Part shown: one piece after another, positions 1 to 9,611 of the stretch | Layout: each line of letters starts with the position of its first letter | How positions within the stretch are numbered: the stretch's first letter is position 1 | Origin: Gemmatimonadaceae bacterium | GTDB taxonomy: Bacteria > Gemmatimonadota > Gemmatimonadetes > Gemmatimonadales > Gemmatimonadaceae | DNA: 64,000 bases | NCBI GenBank assembly: GCA_025930755.1 | Contig: JAICOJ010000007.1 | Location: 1 to 64,000 of the forward strand | Direction of reading: 5' to 3' | Position numbers and translations under genes: made by a program | The notes under the pieces: generated by a model | Told to the model about the DNA's origin: nothing | The model's input: the letters and a program-made list of their open reading frames with translations, nothing else | Databases searched by the model: none

Positions 1-164
1 CCGGGGGGGTTGGCGGGGCCCCCGGCTTTTGGGCGGCGTGTTTTGTTGGGTTTCTCTCCTACGCCTTGGGGCTACACTCCTTGGTGGGGGGGGGTTTTTC
101 TCGGGGGGTTAATCCCCCCCCGGGGTAACCCCCGCCCCCTCAGCGTTTTACCCCCGCCCCTCCT

Positions 165-1556
165 CTACTCCATGATAGTCCCGAAGGGCTTGATTTGCTC
201 TTCGATAACACGACGGTCGCCGGCGATGACGATCGTCATCGTGTCATCCTTCAGGTACTCGCGCGCGATGCGCTGCACGTCGGCCGGAGTCACCGCGTAG
301 ATCTTCCGCACCAGGTCGCGCAGGTAGTTCTCGCCCAGGCCGTGCAGCTCCGTGAACTGGAGCTGGTTGATGATGCCGTTGCGCGACGAATTCTGGAGCA
401 CGAAAATCCCGGCGAGGTACCGTTGAATCGACTGGAGCTCCTGCGCCGATGGGGCCTCGGATTGCAGACGGTCGATCTCGAAGAAGATCTCCTTCAGCGA
501 CGGGCCCGTCACGTTCGTCGTCACGTCCGCGATCTCCGCCCAGTACGCGTTCTTGAGGTAGGGGTTGATCGTGCTGAACGGGGAATACGTGTACCCCTTC
601 TGCTCGCGGATATTGCTGGTGATGCGGGATCCGAACGAGCCGCCGAGGATCGCGTCGGTCACGCGGAGCGCGACGTAGTCGGGGTGGGAGGGGTCCACCA
701 CGGGCAGTCCGAGGTAGATCGTACTCTGCACGGCACCCGGACGATCGACGACGTGAATTACGCGCGAGGTTTTCGGCGCAGGCGCGTTGAACACCGGCTC
801 CGTACCCGGCTGCCAGTCGCCGAGACTCTGGCGGATGGCGGCTTCCATCGCGGCGGCATCGAACCGGCCGACGACGTAGAAATGTGAGCGACGTGCGCCG
901 TAGTTCGCGGTGTGGAAGGCTCTCACCTGATCGAGCGTGTAGCTCTGGACCTGCGACTCCGTCGGGAACATCCGCCCGTACGGGTGGTTCGGGTAGAGCA
1001 CCGAGAGGAACTTCTCGTTCGCGAGCTGCTGTTGCTGGCTCTTGGCCACGGTGATCTGGCGCAAGCGGTTGGCCTTGAGGCGCGCCAGCTCGGTCTCGGG
1101 GAATTTCGGGTTCCGCGCGATGTCGGCGACGAGCCGCACCATGTTCGGACCGAACTCGGAGAGCACGTCACCACCGATCGAGCTCTCGTTCATCCCCACG
1201 TTGAAGGCAACGGCGCCACCATACTGCGCCGCTTCCTCGGCGATCTGCTGCGCGGTGCGCGTCGTCGTGCCCTCGAGCATCAGGTCGCGCGTGAGATCGG
1301 CGAGCCAGGTCGTCTCGGCGGTCTCGTCGATGTTGCCGCTCTGGACCACGAGGCGGACGGCGACCTTCGGCGTAATGCCGTAGGGCGCCATGGTCACTTC
1401 GAGCCCGTTAGGCAGGGCGAAGCTGCGGACCGCCGCGAGCGCGAAGTCCTTCGGCGCGCCCGGTGCGGGTGGTGTTTCGCGTGGCGCTTGCGCGCGCGCG
1501 GGAAGCGCGGCGGCCGCGAGCGTCGCGATGGTTACGAGAGGCGTGAGCCGCTTCAT
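165..1556 (-). CDS. M16 family metallopeptidase-like protein, secreted (probable non-catalytic partner subunit)
   Basis: 463 aa ORF with signal peptide; M16-like LPNGLEV and late 'GSFGSRITSNIREQKGYTYSPFS' motif; no HxxEH in the N-terminal half. Confidence 0.85.
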   Translation of the reverse strand: MKRLTPLVTIATLAAAALPARAQAPRETPPAPGAPKDFALAAVRSFALPNGLEVTMAPYGITPKVAVRLVVQSGNIDETAETTWLADLTRDLMLEGTTTRTAQQIAEEAAQYGGAVAFNVGMNESSIGGDVLSEFGPNMVRLVADIARNPKFPETELARLKANRLRQITVAKSQQQQLANEKFLSVLYPNHPYGRMFPTESQVQSYTLDQVRAFHTANYGARRSHFYVVGRFDAAAMEAAIRQSLGDWQPGTEPVFNAPAPKTSRVIHVVDRPGAVQSTIYLGLPVVDPSHPDYVALRVTDAILGGSFGSRITSNIREQKGYTYSPFSTINPYLKNAYWAEIADVTTNVTGPSLKEIFFEIDRLQSEAPSAQELQSIQRYLAGIFVLQNSSRNGIINQLQFTELHGLGENYLRDLVRKIYAVTPADVQRIAREYLKDDTMTIVIAGDRRVIEEQIKPFGTIME

Positions 1557-2971
1557 GGCGTGGGCTTCCTTGGCTCAATGGTGAGAATGGTGCGATTCGT
1601 CGACCGCAGATACTCCTGGGCCGTCCGCTGGATCAGCTCCGGGGTGACTTTGGCGAACTCGTCCTCCAGGCGGTTGATCCGTGCCGGATCCGAGTCGAAC
1701 AGGGCGAAGACGGCAAGCAGGTCGGCGCGGCCGAAGCCGCCGAGGGCCTCGAGATACGAGTAGAAGCTGGACCGGGCCTTGGTGCGCGCGCGCTCGAGCG
1801 TTGCGGCATCGACGGGCCGGGTCCGGAGCTCTTCGATGACGCCATCGATCGCGGCGATGATCGAATCGGCCGGCTTGTCCGCATCATGGATGAGCGAGCC
1901 GATCATCAGCATCGGGCCATCGTAGTTGAGCATGTTGCCGAGCCCGAAATTGATTCCCCCGTTCACGCCTCCGGTGTAACCGCGGCGCTGCACGAGCTCC
2001 TGGAAGAGGCGGCTGTCGCGCCCCTGCAGGAGGATCTGCTCAATCAGGCCCATGGCCCAGTACTCGGGCGAGTTGCGCGGCGGCATGTGGTACGCGAAGC
2101 CGAGGGCAGGGCGTTGCGCGAGACGGTCTTCCTTGCTCTGCCGCTTTTCGACGGTCTGCCGCGGTTCGGCGATGTCGGGCTTCGGCGCGAGCTGGACGCG
2201 CGGGATGTTGGCGAAATACTTCTCGATCCACGCCTTCGTCTGTGCCGGGTTGTAGTCGCCGACGACGACGAGCACGGCATTGTTCGGGGCGTAGTATTGC
2301 TTGAAGAAGCTCTGGACGTCCGCGAGCGTGGCCGCGTCGAGGTCCTCGAGGTCGCCGTAGAAGTTGTGCGCGTTATACCAGTTCTCGTTGGCGATCTGCG
2401 GCATGTCGAGCCAGGGGAAGCCCCCGTACGGCTGATTCAGCACGTTGACGCGGACCTCATTCTTCACGACGCCCTGCTGATTGGTGAGGTTCTCCTGCGT
2501 GATCGCCAGGCCGCGCATGCGATCCGCCTCGGCCCAGAGCATCGTCTCGAGCGTGTTTGACGGCACGACCTCGAAGTAGTTCGTGAAGTCGAAGCGGGTC
2601 GATCCGTTGAGGACGCCGCCGTTCGACTGCACGAGCTTGATGAACTCCATCTTTCCGAGGTTGTTCGAGCCCTGGAACATCATGTGCTCGAAGAGGTGCG
2701 CGAAGCCGGTGCGATCGCGCGGCTCGATGCGGAAGCCGATGTTGTAGTAGACGGCGACGGCGGCGACCGGCGCGGTCGTGTCACGCGAGAGGACGACTTT
2801 GAGGCCGTTGGGAAGCGTGTCGTAGTCGACCGGGATGGAGAAGCGAGCGGGCGCTCGTGGTGCCGCGGCCGCCGGGGCGGGTGCGCTCGCGGGCGCACTC
2901 GCACCGCCGCCGGCGCACGCGGCGGCGCTGACGGCGATCGCCAGCGACGCGCAAGGACGGAGAAATGCCAT
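1553..2971 (-). CDS. M16 family zinc metallopeptidase, lipoprotein/secreted
   Basis: HLFEHMMFQG (HxxEH) motif, 'DYDTLPNGLKVVLSRD'; start chosen at MAFLRPC because the ORF-track extension is repeat-encoded; overlaps next gene by 4 nt. Confidence 0.9.
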   Translation of the reverse strand: MAFLRPCASLAIAVSAAACAGGGASAPASAPAPAAAAPRAPARFSIPVDYDTLPNGLKVVLSRDTTAPVAAVAVYYNIGFRIEPRDRTGFAHLFEHMMFQGSNNLGKMEFIKLVQSNGGVLNGSTRFDFTNYFEVVPSNTLETMLWAEADRMRGLAITQENLTNQQGVVKNEVRVNVLNQPYGGFPWLDMPQIANENWYNAHNFYGDLEDLDAATLADVQSFFKQYYAPNNAVLVVVGDYNPAQTKAWIEKYFANIPRVQLAPKPDIAEPRQTVEKRQSKEDRLAQRPALGFAYHMPPRNSPEYWAMGLIEQILLQGRDSRLFQELVQRRGYTGGVNGGINFGLGNMLNYDGPMLMIGSLIHDADKPADSIIAAIDGVIEELRTRPVDAATLERARTKARSSFYSYLEALGGFGRADLLAVFALFDSDPARINRLEDEFAKVTPELIQRTAQEYLRSTNRTILTIEPRKPTP

Positions 2972-2991
2972 TAGAGCTCCATGTCGAGAAG

Positions 2992-3096
2992 GAGAACGAG
3001 GAACGAGGAACGAGGAAGCTGCGACGAGGCCCACGAAACGGACCGGCGGGGAAGGATGTATAATCCACTTCCTCGTTCCTCGGTCCTCGTTCCTCA
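2992..3096. repeat. GAACGAG-heptamer inverted-repeat hairpin between divergent genes
   Basis: Left GAGAACGAGGAACGAGGAACGAGGAAG; right CTTCCTCGTTCCTCGGTCCTCGTTCCTC. Confidence 0.93.
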
Positions 3097-3114
3097 GCCG
3101 CTCCCTGGACGATC

Positions 3115-5205
3115 ATGATTATGCGCGACCTAGCCAAGACCTCTTACATCATACTTACATCGCTGGCCGCGGTGGCATCGGCGAGCCAGGCGCAGCAGGC
3201 GAAGCGCGCGCTCACGTTCAATGATTTCGCGGCCGTCCGGCTCGTCTCCGATCCCCAGCTATCGCCGGATGGGCGGAGCGTGCTGTACGCGCTGCGAACG
3301 ACCGACGTCGAAGCGAATCGCCGCCTCACGTACACGATGCTTGCCCCGGTAAATGGAGCGGGGATGGCGCGGCGGTTCCCCAACGACACGACGCGAGCGA
3401 CGGAGGCTCGGTGGTCGCCTGACGGGTCCCGCATCGCCTACATCGCCGGCGGACAGCTCTGGGTGTCGGACGTGCGCGGTGGCAACTCGTGGCGCATTAC
3501 CAATCTGGTCGGCGGCGCGAGCGGCATCGTCTGGGCACCGACCGGAACGCACCTCGCGTTCGTCTCGACGGTGACGCCCGAGTGCACGGACGACGCGTGC
3601 AATCGTGCCCGTGACAAAGCCCGCGAGGAGAGCAAGGTCAAGGCGTATACCGCGGATCGCCTCCTGTACCGCCACTGGACGGCCTGGGACGTTGGAACGC
3701 GCTCACACCTGTTCGTCGTCAACGTCGATGGGACGGGGTTGCGCGACGTGACCGCCGGCGCGCGCTACGATGTGCCCGTGCCGCCGTTCGGCGGAAGCGA
3801 GCAGTACGCGTGGTCGCCCGATGGTCGAGAGATCGCGTACACCGCGAAGGAGCCTACGCGCGATGAAGCGTGGAATACCGATGTGAACGTCTATGTCGTC
3901 CCGATCGCCGGTGGCGCTCCGCGGGTGATCACGGCGGGGAACAAGGGCGCGGATCAGAATCCGCTCTATCCGCCGAACGGTCCGTTCATCGCCTACGTCT
4001 CCCAGGAGCGCGCCGGGTTCGAGTCCGATCGCTGGCGGCTGATGCTCCAGCGCCGCAACGGCGGGGAGACTCTCGAAGCACCTCTCAGCTGGGACCGGAG
4101 CGTGGACGGCTATTTCTTTTCTGCCAGCAACCCGTGGCTATTCGTCGTCGCGCAGGACCACGGGCGGGAGAAGCTGTTCCGTTTCCGCATGGACGGCATG
4201 GGCGCTCAGAAGCCCGAGCTCCTCATCGGCGAGGGGAACAACACGCAGTTCACGCTCGCGAGAAACGCGAATACGATCGCGTGGGTGCGCGACGGCGCCC
4301 ATCGACCGCACGAGGTGTTCGTCGCGACGGTCACCGACCGGGGCGTGACTGGCGTTCGTCAGCTGACCCACCATAACGATTCGCTGGTGGCGCAGCTCCA
4401 GCTGCATCCGCTGCAGGAGATGTGGTCGCGCGGGGCGCTTGGCGACAGCGTGCACAGCTTCGTCCTTCGCCCACCGCAGTGGGAGGCAGGCAGGAAATTC
4501 CCCGTCGTCCTTCTCATCCATGGTGGGCCGCAGGGCGCGTGGCTCGACACCTGGCATTCGCGCTGGAACTATCAGATGCTGGCCGCTCCGGGATACGGGC
4601 TCGTGATCGTGAACCCGCGTGGGTCGACCGGGTACGGCCAGGCTTTTCTCGACTCGGTCACGAAGAACTGGGGCGATGAGGTCTATACCGACCTCATGCA
4701 GGCGCTCGACGCCGCACTCGCCCGCAACGCCTGGATGGACTCGACCCGGCTCGGGGCCACCGGGGGCTCGTTCGGCGGCTACATGACGAACTGGATCGCC
4801 GGTCACACGAATCGCTTCGATGCTCTGGTGACGCATGCTGGTGTGTTCAACCTCGAAGCGATGTACGGCGCGACGGAGGAGCTCTGGTTCACCGAGTGGG
4901 AATTCGGTGGTCCCTGGTGGGACTCGACGGCGATGGCGACGCAATATCGCCGCTACTCCCCGCACCTCTTTGCCCAGAACTTCGAGACGCCGACGCTGGT
5001 GATTCACGGCGAGCTGGACTACCGCGTGCCCTATACGGAGGGCCTGTCCCTGTTCACCGCACTTCAGCGCCGCGGCGTTCCCAGCCGTCGGGTGGTGTTC
5101 CCCGACGAGGGCCACTGGATCCTCAAGCCGCAGAACCAGCGACTGTGGTGGAGTGAAGTACAGGGATGGTTCGGGCGATACCTCCTGGGGGCGGCGATTC
5201 CCTGA
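3115..5205 (+). CDS. S9 family prolyl oligopeptidase / acylaminoacyl-peptidase-like
   Basis: WD40-like beta-propeller repeats then alpha/beta hydrolase domain with GGSFGGYMTNW nucleophile motif and late D/H (GELDYRVP, DEGHWI). Confidence 0.92.
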   Translation: MIMRDLAKTSYIILTSLAAVASASQAQQAKRALTFNDFAAVRLVSDPQLSPDGRSVLYALRTTDVEANRRLTYTMLAPVNGAGMARRFPNDTTRATEARWSPDGSRIAYIAGGQLWVSDVRGGNSWRITNLVGGASGIVWAPTGTHLAFVSTVTPECTDDACNRARDKAREESKVKAYTADRLLYRHWTAWDVGTRSHLFVVNVDGTGLRDVTAGARYDVPVPPFGGSEQYAWSPDGREIAYTAKEPTRDEAWNTDVNVYVVPIAGGAPRVITAGNKGADQNPLYPPNGPFIAYVSQERAGFESDRWRLMLQRRNGGETLEAPLSWDRSVDGYFFSASNPWLFVVAQDHGREKLFRFRMDGMGAQKPELLIGEGNNTQFTLARNANTIAWVRDGAHRPHEVFVATVTDRGVTGVRQLTHHNDSLVAQLQLHPLQEMWSRGALGDSVHSFVLRPPQWEAGRKFPVVLLIHGGPQGAWLDTWHSRWNYQMLAAPGYGLVIVNPRGSTGYGQAFLDSVTKNWGDEVYTDLMQALDAALARNAWMDSTRLGATGGSFGGYMTNWIAGHTNRFDALVTHAGVFNLEAMYGATEELWFTEWEFGGPWWDSTAMATQYRRYSPHLFAQNFETPTLVIHGELDYRVPYTEGLSLFTALQRRGVPSRRVVFPDEGHWILKPQNQRLWWSEVQGWFGRYLLGAAIP

Positions 5206-5264
5206 AGGAACGAGGAAGCTGCAGAGAGAGTTCTGTCGGGCCGCTTCCTTGTTCCTCGTTCTTC
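5204..5264. repeat. GAACGAG-heptamer hairpin, short copy
   Basis: GAAGGAACGAGGAAGC / GCTTCCTTGTTCCTCGTTCTTC. Confidence 0.88.
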
Positions 5265-5341
5265 TTTGGTGATTCGCATCACGACACGGATCGACCACCG
5301 TCGGCACGCTTTCTGCCGCACTCGTCAGGCATCCAGGAGGG

Positions 5342-5806
5342 GTGATGTCGGCCAGTTGGAGCGGGTTGCGCAGGGCGGCGGCGGTGGGACTCATGACGAT
5401 TTCCGGACTCATGCTCGGCTGCCGCGCCGAAGGGAGTGAGGAATCGCGGGGCGACGTCGTCATCGAGCGGGTCAGCGATCCCTTGCGCGTGGTGGAGATC
5501 GACCTGGGCCGCGCCATCGGCCCGGACAACCGCGTGGTCGAGCCCACCGATGAGTTCCGGATCACCGATACCATCTACGCGTCGGTCGTGATGCTCGGTC
5601 GAGCGAACTCGGCCACGCTCAAGGCACGGTGGAGCGGGGAATCGGGCGAGGTCATCGACGAAACGGTGAGGACAGTGACCCCCGTCGGCGAGACGATCGC
5701 CGAATTCCATCTGGTGCAGCCCGCCGGCTGGCAAAAGGGGAAGTACCGGGTCGAGATCCTTCTCGACGACGCAACGGTCGGCCAGGAAGAGTTCGAGGTA
5801 TCGTAA
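5342..5806 (+). CDS. hypothetical lipoprotein
   Basis: Lipobox-like LMLGCRAEG; Ig-like C-terminal part. Confidence 0.6.
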   Translation: MMSASWSGLRRAAAVGLMTISGLMLGCRAEGSEESRGDVVIERVSDPLRVVEIDLGRAIGPDNRVVEPTDEFRITDTIYASVVMLGRANSATLKARWSGESGEVIDETVRTVTPVGETIAEFHLVQPAGWQKGKYRVEILLDDATVGQEEFEVS

Positions 5807-5811
5807 AGGGA

Positions 5812-5885
5812 GAGGTGGTCGAGGCGGTCAAGGAGACGTCACCTCGATCACCTGGATTGCCTCGACATTCCTCGACTACCTCCGA
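5812..5885. repeat. GGTAGTCGAGG-family inverted repeat, copy 1
   Basis: Left GAGGTGGTCGAGGCGGTCAAGG; right CCTCGACATTCCTCGACTACCTC. Confidence 0.7.
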
Positions 5886-5917
5886 CGGCATTGAATCCAG
5901 CGGGCCGCCGTCGCATC

Positions 5918-7465
5918 ATGCGAGCGTACACACTCCGCCGAGGATTGCTCGTGCCTTCCATTCGACCCGCCGTCGCCGTCGTCGCGCTTCTCACCGCCGC
6001 GACACTCTCCGCGCAGGCGCCATCGCCGTCGACCGGCCAGCGCTACAACCGGCTGCTGATCCGGAACGCAATGGTGATCGATGGAACGGGCAATCCGGCG
6101 CGCGGGCCGATGGACATTCTGGTCGAAGGATCGACCATCGCGCGGGTCGCACCGACGACCGCGCCTGACGAGTTCGGCACCGGACGGCGCGATAGCGCGC
6201 GCTCCCCTGCGGCGGATCGGGTCATCGACGCGACGGGCATGTACGTGATGCCGGGGATCGTCGACCTGCACGGTCACATCCACTTCTCGCGCAACCGGCA
6301 GGCGATGCCCAAGGATTACGTCTACAAGCTCTGGCTTGGCCACGGCATCACCACCATTCGCGAGCCCGGATCCGGCGAGGGCACCGACACGACCGTCGCG
6401 CACGCGCGGTTGTCGTCGGAGAATCGTATCGCCGCGCCGACCATCATCCCGTACGTCACGGTCGGGGGGGAGACGCCGGCCGCCGCGCGTGAGGCGGTGC
6501 GTCGCGCAAAAGCGAAGGGTGGCGTCGGCCTCAAGGTCTTCATTAACCGTCTCGACGTGTGGGATGCGATCGCCGAAGAGGCGAAAGCGCTCGGGCTGCC
6601 GATTGCGACCGATCTCAAGATTCAGGAGCTCGACGCGGTCGGCGCCGCGCGACTCGGCGTTCGCTCTCTGGAGCACTGGTACGGCGTGCCTGATGCGGCG
6701 ATTCCCGGCCCGCAGAACTTCCCTGTCGATTACAGCTACGACGACGAGCTCGACCGCTTTCGCTGGGCGGGCGATCTCTGGCGGCAGGCGGATTCCGCGC
6801 GCCTTTCGGCGGTGCTCGACACGATGCTCGCGCACAACGTGACCTGGGACCCCACGTTCGCGGTGTACGAAGCCAATCGCGACCTGGCGAGAGCGCGCAC
6901 GCTCCCCTGGTTCGCCGAGTATGCGATGCCCAACGTGCTCGCCTTCTTCGAGCCCGATCCGCATCGGCACGGGTCCTATCACTTCGACTGGACGACGACC
7001 GACGAGATCATGTGGCGCAACAACTACCGCATCTGGATGCGGTGGGTACGCGAGTACGCCGCTCGTGGAGGAAACGTGACGGTCGGTTCGGATGCAGGAT
7101 TCATCTACCATCTCTATGGGTTCGCGACCATTCGGGAGATGGAGCTGCATCAGGAGGCGGGCTTTCATCCGCTCGAGGTGATTCGCCACGCGACGTCGAA
7201 CGGCGCGAAAGCGCTCGGGCTTCCCCACACCGGCGTCATTCGGCAGGGGTTCGAGGCGGATCTGGCGATCGTCGATGGGAACCCGCTGCACAATCTCAAG
7301 GTCTTATATGGCACGGGCGTCGAGACCGTGGAGAACGGTCGCACGGTGCGCCGCGGCGGCGTGCGCTGGACGATCAAGGACGGGATCGTCTTCGACGCGC
7401 CGCAGCTGCTCGCCGAGGTCCGCGACATGGTGCGTCGCGCGAAAGAGACCCCGACGGCGCCATGA
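5918..7465 (+). CDS. amidohydrolase family protein, secreted
   Basis: DLHGHIHFSRN metal motif, 'VTVGSDAGFIYHLYG', C-terminal 'GFEADLAIVDGNPL'; start uncertain (ORF opens at 5891). Confidence 0.85.
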   Translation: MRAYTLRRGLLVPSIRPAVAVVALLTAATLSAQAPSPSTGQRYNRLLIRNAMVIDGTGNPARGPMDILVEGSTIARVAPTTAPDEFGTGRRDSARSPAADRVIDATGMYVMPGIVDLHGHIHFSRNRQAMPKDYVYKLWLGHGITTIREPGSGEGTDTTVAHARLSSENRIAAPTIIPYVTVGGETPAAAREAVRRAKAKGGVGLKVFINRLDVWDAIAEEAKALGLPIATDLKIQELDAVGAARLGVRSLEHWYGVPDAAIPGPQNFPVDYSYDDELDRFRWAGDLWRQADSARLSAVLDTMLAHNVTWDPTFAVYEANRDLARARTLPWFAEYAMPNVLAFFEPDPHRHGSYHFDWTTTDEIMWRNNYRIWMRWVREYAARGGNVTVGSDAGFIYHLYGFATIREMELHQEAGFHPLEVIRHATSNGAKALGLPHTGVIRQGFEADLAIVDGNPLHNLKVLYGTGVETVENGRTVRRGGVRWTIKDGIVFDAPQLLAEVRDMVRRAKETPTAP

Positions 7466-7471
7466 GGCAAC

Positions 7472-7550
7472 GGTGGGCGAGGGCGTCGAGGTGAGCGTGG
7501 AGAGGCAACGACGTCCCGTCGATCGCCTGGAGCACCCTCGACTACCTCGG
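7472..7550. repeat. GGTAGTCGAGG-family inverted repeat, copy 2
   Basis: Left GGTGGGCGAGGGCGTCGAGGTGAGCGTGGAGAGG; right CGATCGCCTGGAGCACCCTCGACTACCTCGG. Confidence 0.65.
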
Positions 7551-7579
7551 AAATCACACAGGAGATCAGCGAGAGACTT

Positions 7580-7981
7580 ATGAGCGATACGTCCAGCAAG
7601 ATCGACAAGGACTGGAAGAAGGAGCTCACGCCCGAGCAGTACCACGTGCTGCGGGAGAAGGGCACCGAGCGCGCCTTCACCGGTGCCTACGTCAACACGA
7701 AGGAACGGGGTAGGTATCTGTGCGCCGGATGCGGCACCGAGCTCTTCTCGTCGGAGACGAAGTACGACTCCGGCAGCGGGTGGCCGAGCTTCTGGGCGCC
7801 CATCTCGGAGAGCAACGTGGCGACGGAGGAGGACCGCAAGTTCGGCATGCGGCGCGTGGAGGTGCACTGCGCCAACTGCGGCGGCCACCTGGGTCACATC
7901 TTCGAGGACGGTCCGAACCCGACCGGGATGCGCTACTGCATCAACTCGGCGTCGCTCAAGCTCGAGAAGGAGCAGGGGTAA
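7580..7981 (+). CDS. msrB: peptide-methionine (R)-S-oxide reductase
   Basis: CAGCGTELF and [16 protein letters not shown] zinc CxxC pairs, RYCINSASL catalytic motif. Confidence 0.95.
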   Translation: MSDTSSKIDKDWKKELTPEQYHVLREKGTERAFTGAYVNTKERGRYLCAGCGTELFSSETKYDSGSGWPSFWAPISESNVATEEDRKFGMRRVEVHCANCGGHLGHIFEDGPNPTGMRYCINSASLKLEKEQG

Positions 7982-7983
7982 TC

Positions 7984-8316
7984 ATTCTCCGCACGATCAT
8001 CCTGCTGGCGTGCTCGAACGTCTTCATGACGTTCGCCTGGTACGCACACCTCAGGAACATGAGCGCGAAGCCCTGGTGGGTGGCCGCGCTGGCCAGCTGG
8101 GGAATCGCGCTCTTCGAGTACATGCTGCAGGTGCCGGCGAATCGCATCGGCTATCAGGTGATGAGCCTCTCGCAGCTGAAGATCCTCCAGGAGGTTCTCA
8201 CCCTCACCGTGTTCGTGCCGTTCGCCGTGCTGTACATGCGCGAGCCCGTGAAGCTCGATTACCTCTGGGCGGGTCTCTGCATCCTGGGCGCCGTCTACTT
8301 CATTTTCAGGGCGTAG
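7984..8316 (+). CDS. DUF486 family small membrane protein
   Basis: ILRTIILLACSNVFMTFAWYAHLRNM...; start position uncertain, no ATG/GTG/TTG near expected N-terminus (ATC/ATT candidates at 7981/7984). Confidence 0.75.
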   Translation: MLRTIILLACSNVFMTFAWYAHLRNMSAKPWWVAALASWGIALFEYMLQVPANRIGYQVMSLSQLKILQEVLTLTVFVPFAVLYMREPVKLDYLWAGLCILGAVYFIFRA

Positions 8317-8320
8317 ACTC

Positions 8321-9535
8321 GTGAGGGGCGCGGGGAAGATCGCCGGCATCGTTGCCGTGACCGTTGCGCTGACGCCTCCGGTCGAGCAGCCTCGCGACGC
8401 GCTGCCGCTCGTCGTGCCGGAGAGCGTCGGCATGTCGACGGCACGGCTCCGCGACATCGACCGCGCATTGCTCGAGGGTCTCGCGGCGGGCGGGTATCCG
8501 GGCATCGTGACCGTGGTCGGCCGGCGAGAGGGCGTCGTGTGGCGGCGCGGATTCGGGCGGATGACGTGGTCGATGCTCAGCGCGCCGGTGACGCCGATGG
8601 AGACGATGTACGACGTGGCGTCGCTGACGAAGGTCGTGTCCACCACGATGGCGGCGATGCTGCTGTGGGATGAGGGGCGTCTCAGGCTCGACGCGCCGGT
8701 GTCGCGCTACCTTCCCGAGTTCCGTGGGGAAGGGCGCGATCGCGTGACCGTCGAGCATCTGCTGACGCACCGCTCGGGGCTTCCCGCGGCGCCGGCGTTA
8801 GGCGGTGCATCGTCCCCGGAGGGCGCCCGACGCGCCATGCTCACGACGCCGGTGACGCGCGAGCCCGGCGCGCGGGGCACGTACTCCGACGCCGGACCGG
8901 CGATCCTTGCGCTGGTCGTCGAGGCGATCGCGCGTGAGCCGATCGACCGGTTCGTCGAGCGGCGCGTCTACCGCCCACTGGGCATGCGGCATACGAGCTT
9001 TCGTCCCTCCGCGTCGCATCTCGAGCACATTGCGCCGACGTCGCGCACGCTCGGGGCGGGGGTCGTGCACGATGGCAACGCCCGTCGCCTCGGCGGCGTC
9101 GCCGGGCATGCGGGACTCTTCTCGACCGCGGACGACCTCGCGCGGCTCGCGCTCGCGCTGTTGAATGGCGGCGCGGCCGGTCACGTCCGCATCGCGAGCG
9201 ACAGCGCCGTTGACCGCTTCACACGCCGCAGCGCCGGATGGCGGGCGCTCGGATGGGATACGTGCGCGGGGGGCGCGAGCTGCGGTCAACGGATGGGTGA
9301 GCGCGCCTTCGGCCACACCGGATTCACCGGCACATCGATGTGGATCGACCCCGTGCGCGAGCTGTTCGTGATCGTGCTGACGAATCACGTGCTGCCGCGC
9401 GAATCCCCGGTGCCGAACGCGATCCTCGCCGACGTGCGCGCGGACGTCGCCGACGTGGCGACGATCGCGATGGACGCGGTTGGGGACTCTTCCTTCGTCC
9501 TGAGATCGGAACGGAAGATCGGATGGAGAGAATGA
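8321..9535 (+). CDS. serine hydrolase, beta-lactamase/transpeptidase family
   Basis: SLTKV (SxxK) motif, YSD motif, late HTGFTG; GTG start. Confidence 0.88.
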   Translation: MRGAGKIAGIVAVTVALTPPVEQPRDALPLVVPESVGMSTARLRDIDRALLEGLAAGGYPGIVTVVGRREGVVWRRGFGRMTWSMLSAPVTPMETMYDVASLTKVVSTTMAAMLLWDEGRLRLDAPVSRYLPEFRGEGRDRVTVEHLLTHRSGLPAAPALGGASSPEGARRAMLTTPVTREPGARGTYSDAGPAILALVVEAIAREPIDRFVERRVYRPLGMRHTSFRPSASHLEHIAPTSRTLGAGVVHDGNARRLGGVAGHAGLFSTADDLARLALALLNGGAAGHVRIASDSAVDRFTRRSAGWRALGWDTCAGGASCGQRMGERAFGHTGFTGTSMWIDPVRELFVIVLTNHVLPRESPVPNAILADVRADVADVATIAMDAVGDSSFVLRSERKIGWRE

Positions 9536-9611
9536 AGAACGAGGAACGAGGAAGTCGATCAGCGAAGGTTGTCCTCGAATCAGCTTCCTCGTTCCTCGTG
9601 CTTCTTCATTC
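9530..9611. repeat. GAACGAG-heptamer hairpin spanning both stop codons of convergent genes
   Basis: GAATGAAGAACGAGGAACGAGGAAG / CTTCCTCGTTCCTCGTGCTTCTTCATTC. Confidence 0.93.

Noticed and set aside
1-160. Homopolymer-rich sequence with a short ORF (10..300) at the window start
   Set aside because: Looks like low-quality contig-end sequence (long G and C runs); not treated as a gene or element.
195-1763. Long antisense ORFs opposite the M16 genes (and many similar elsewhere)
   Set aside because: High-GC shadow ORFs with Arg/Val/Glu-rich low-complexity composition and no domain motifs; the opposite strand has clear families.
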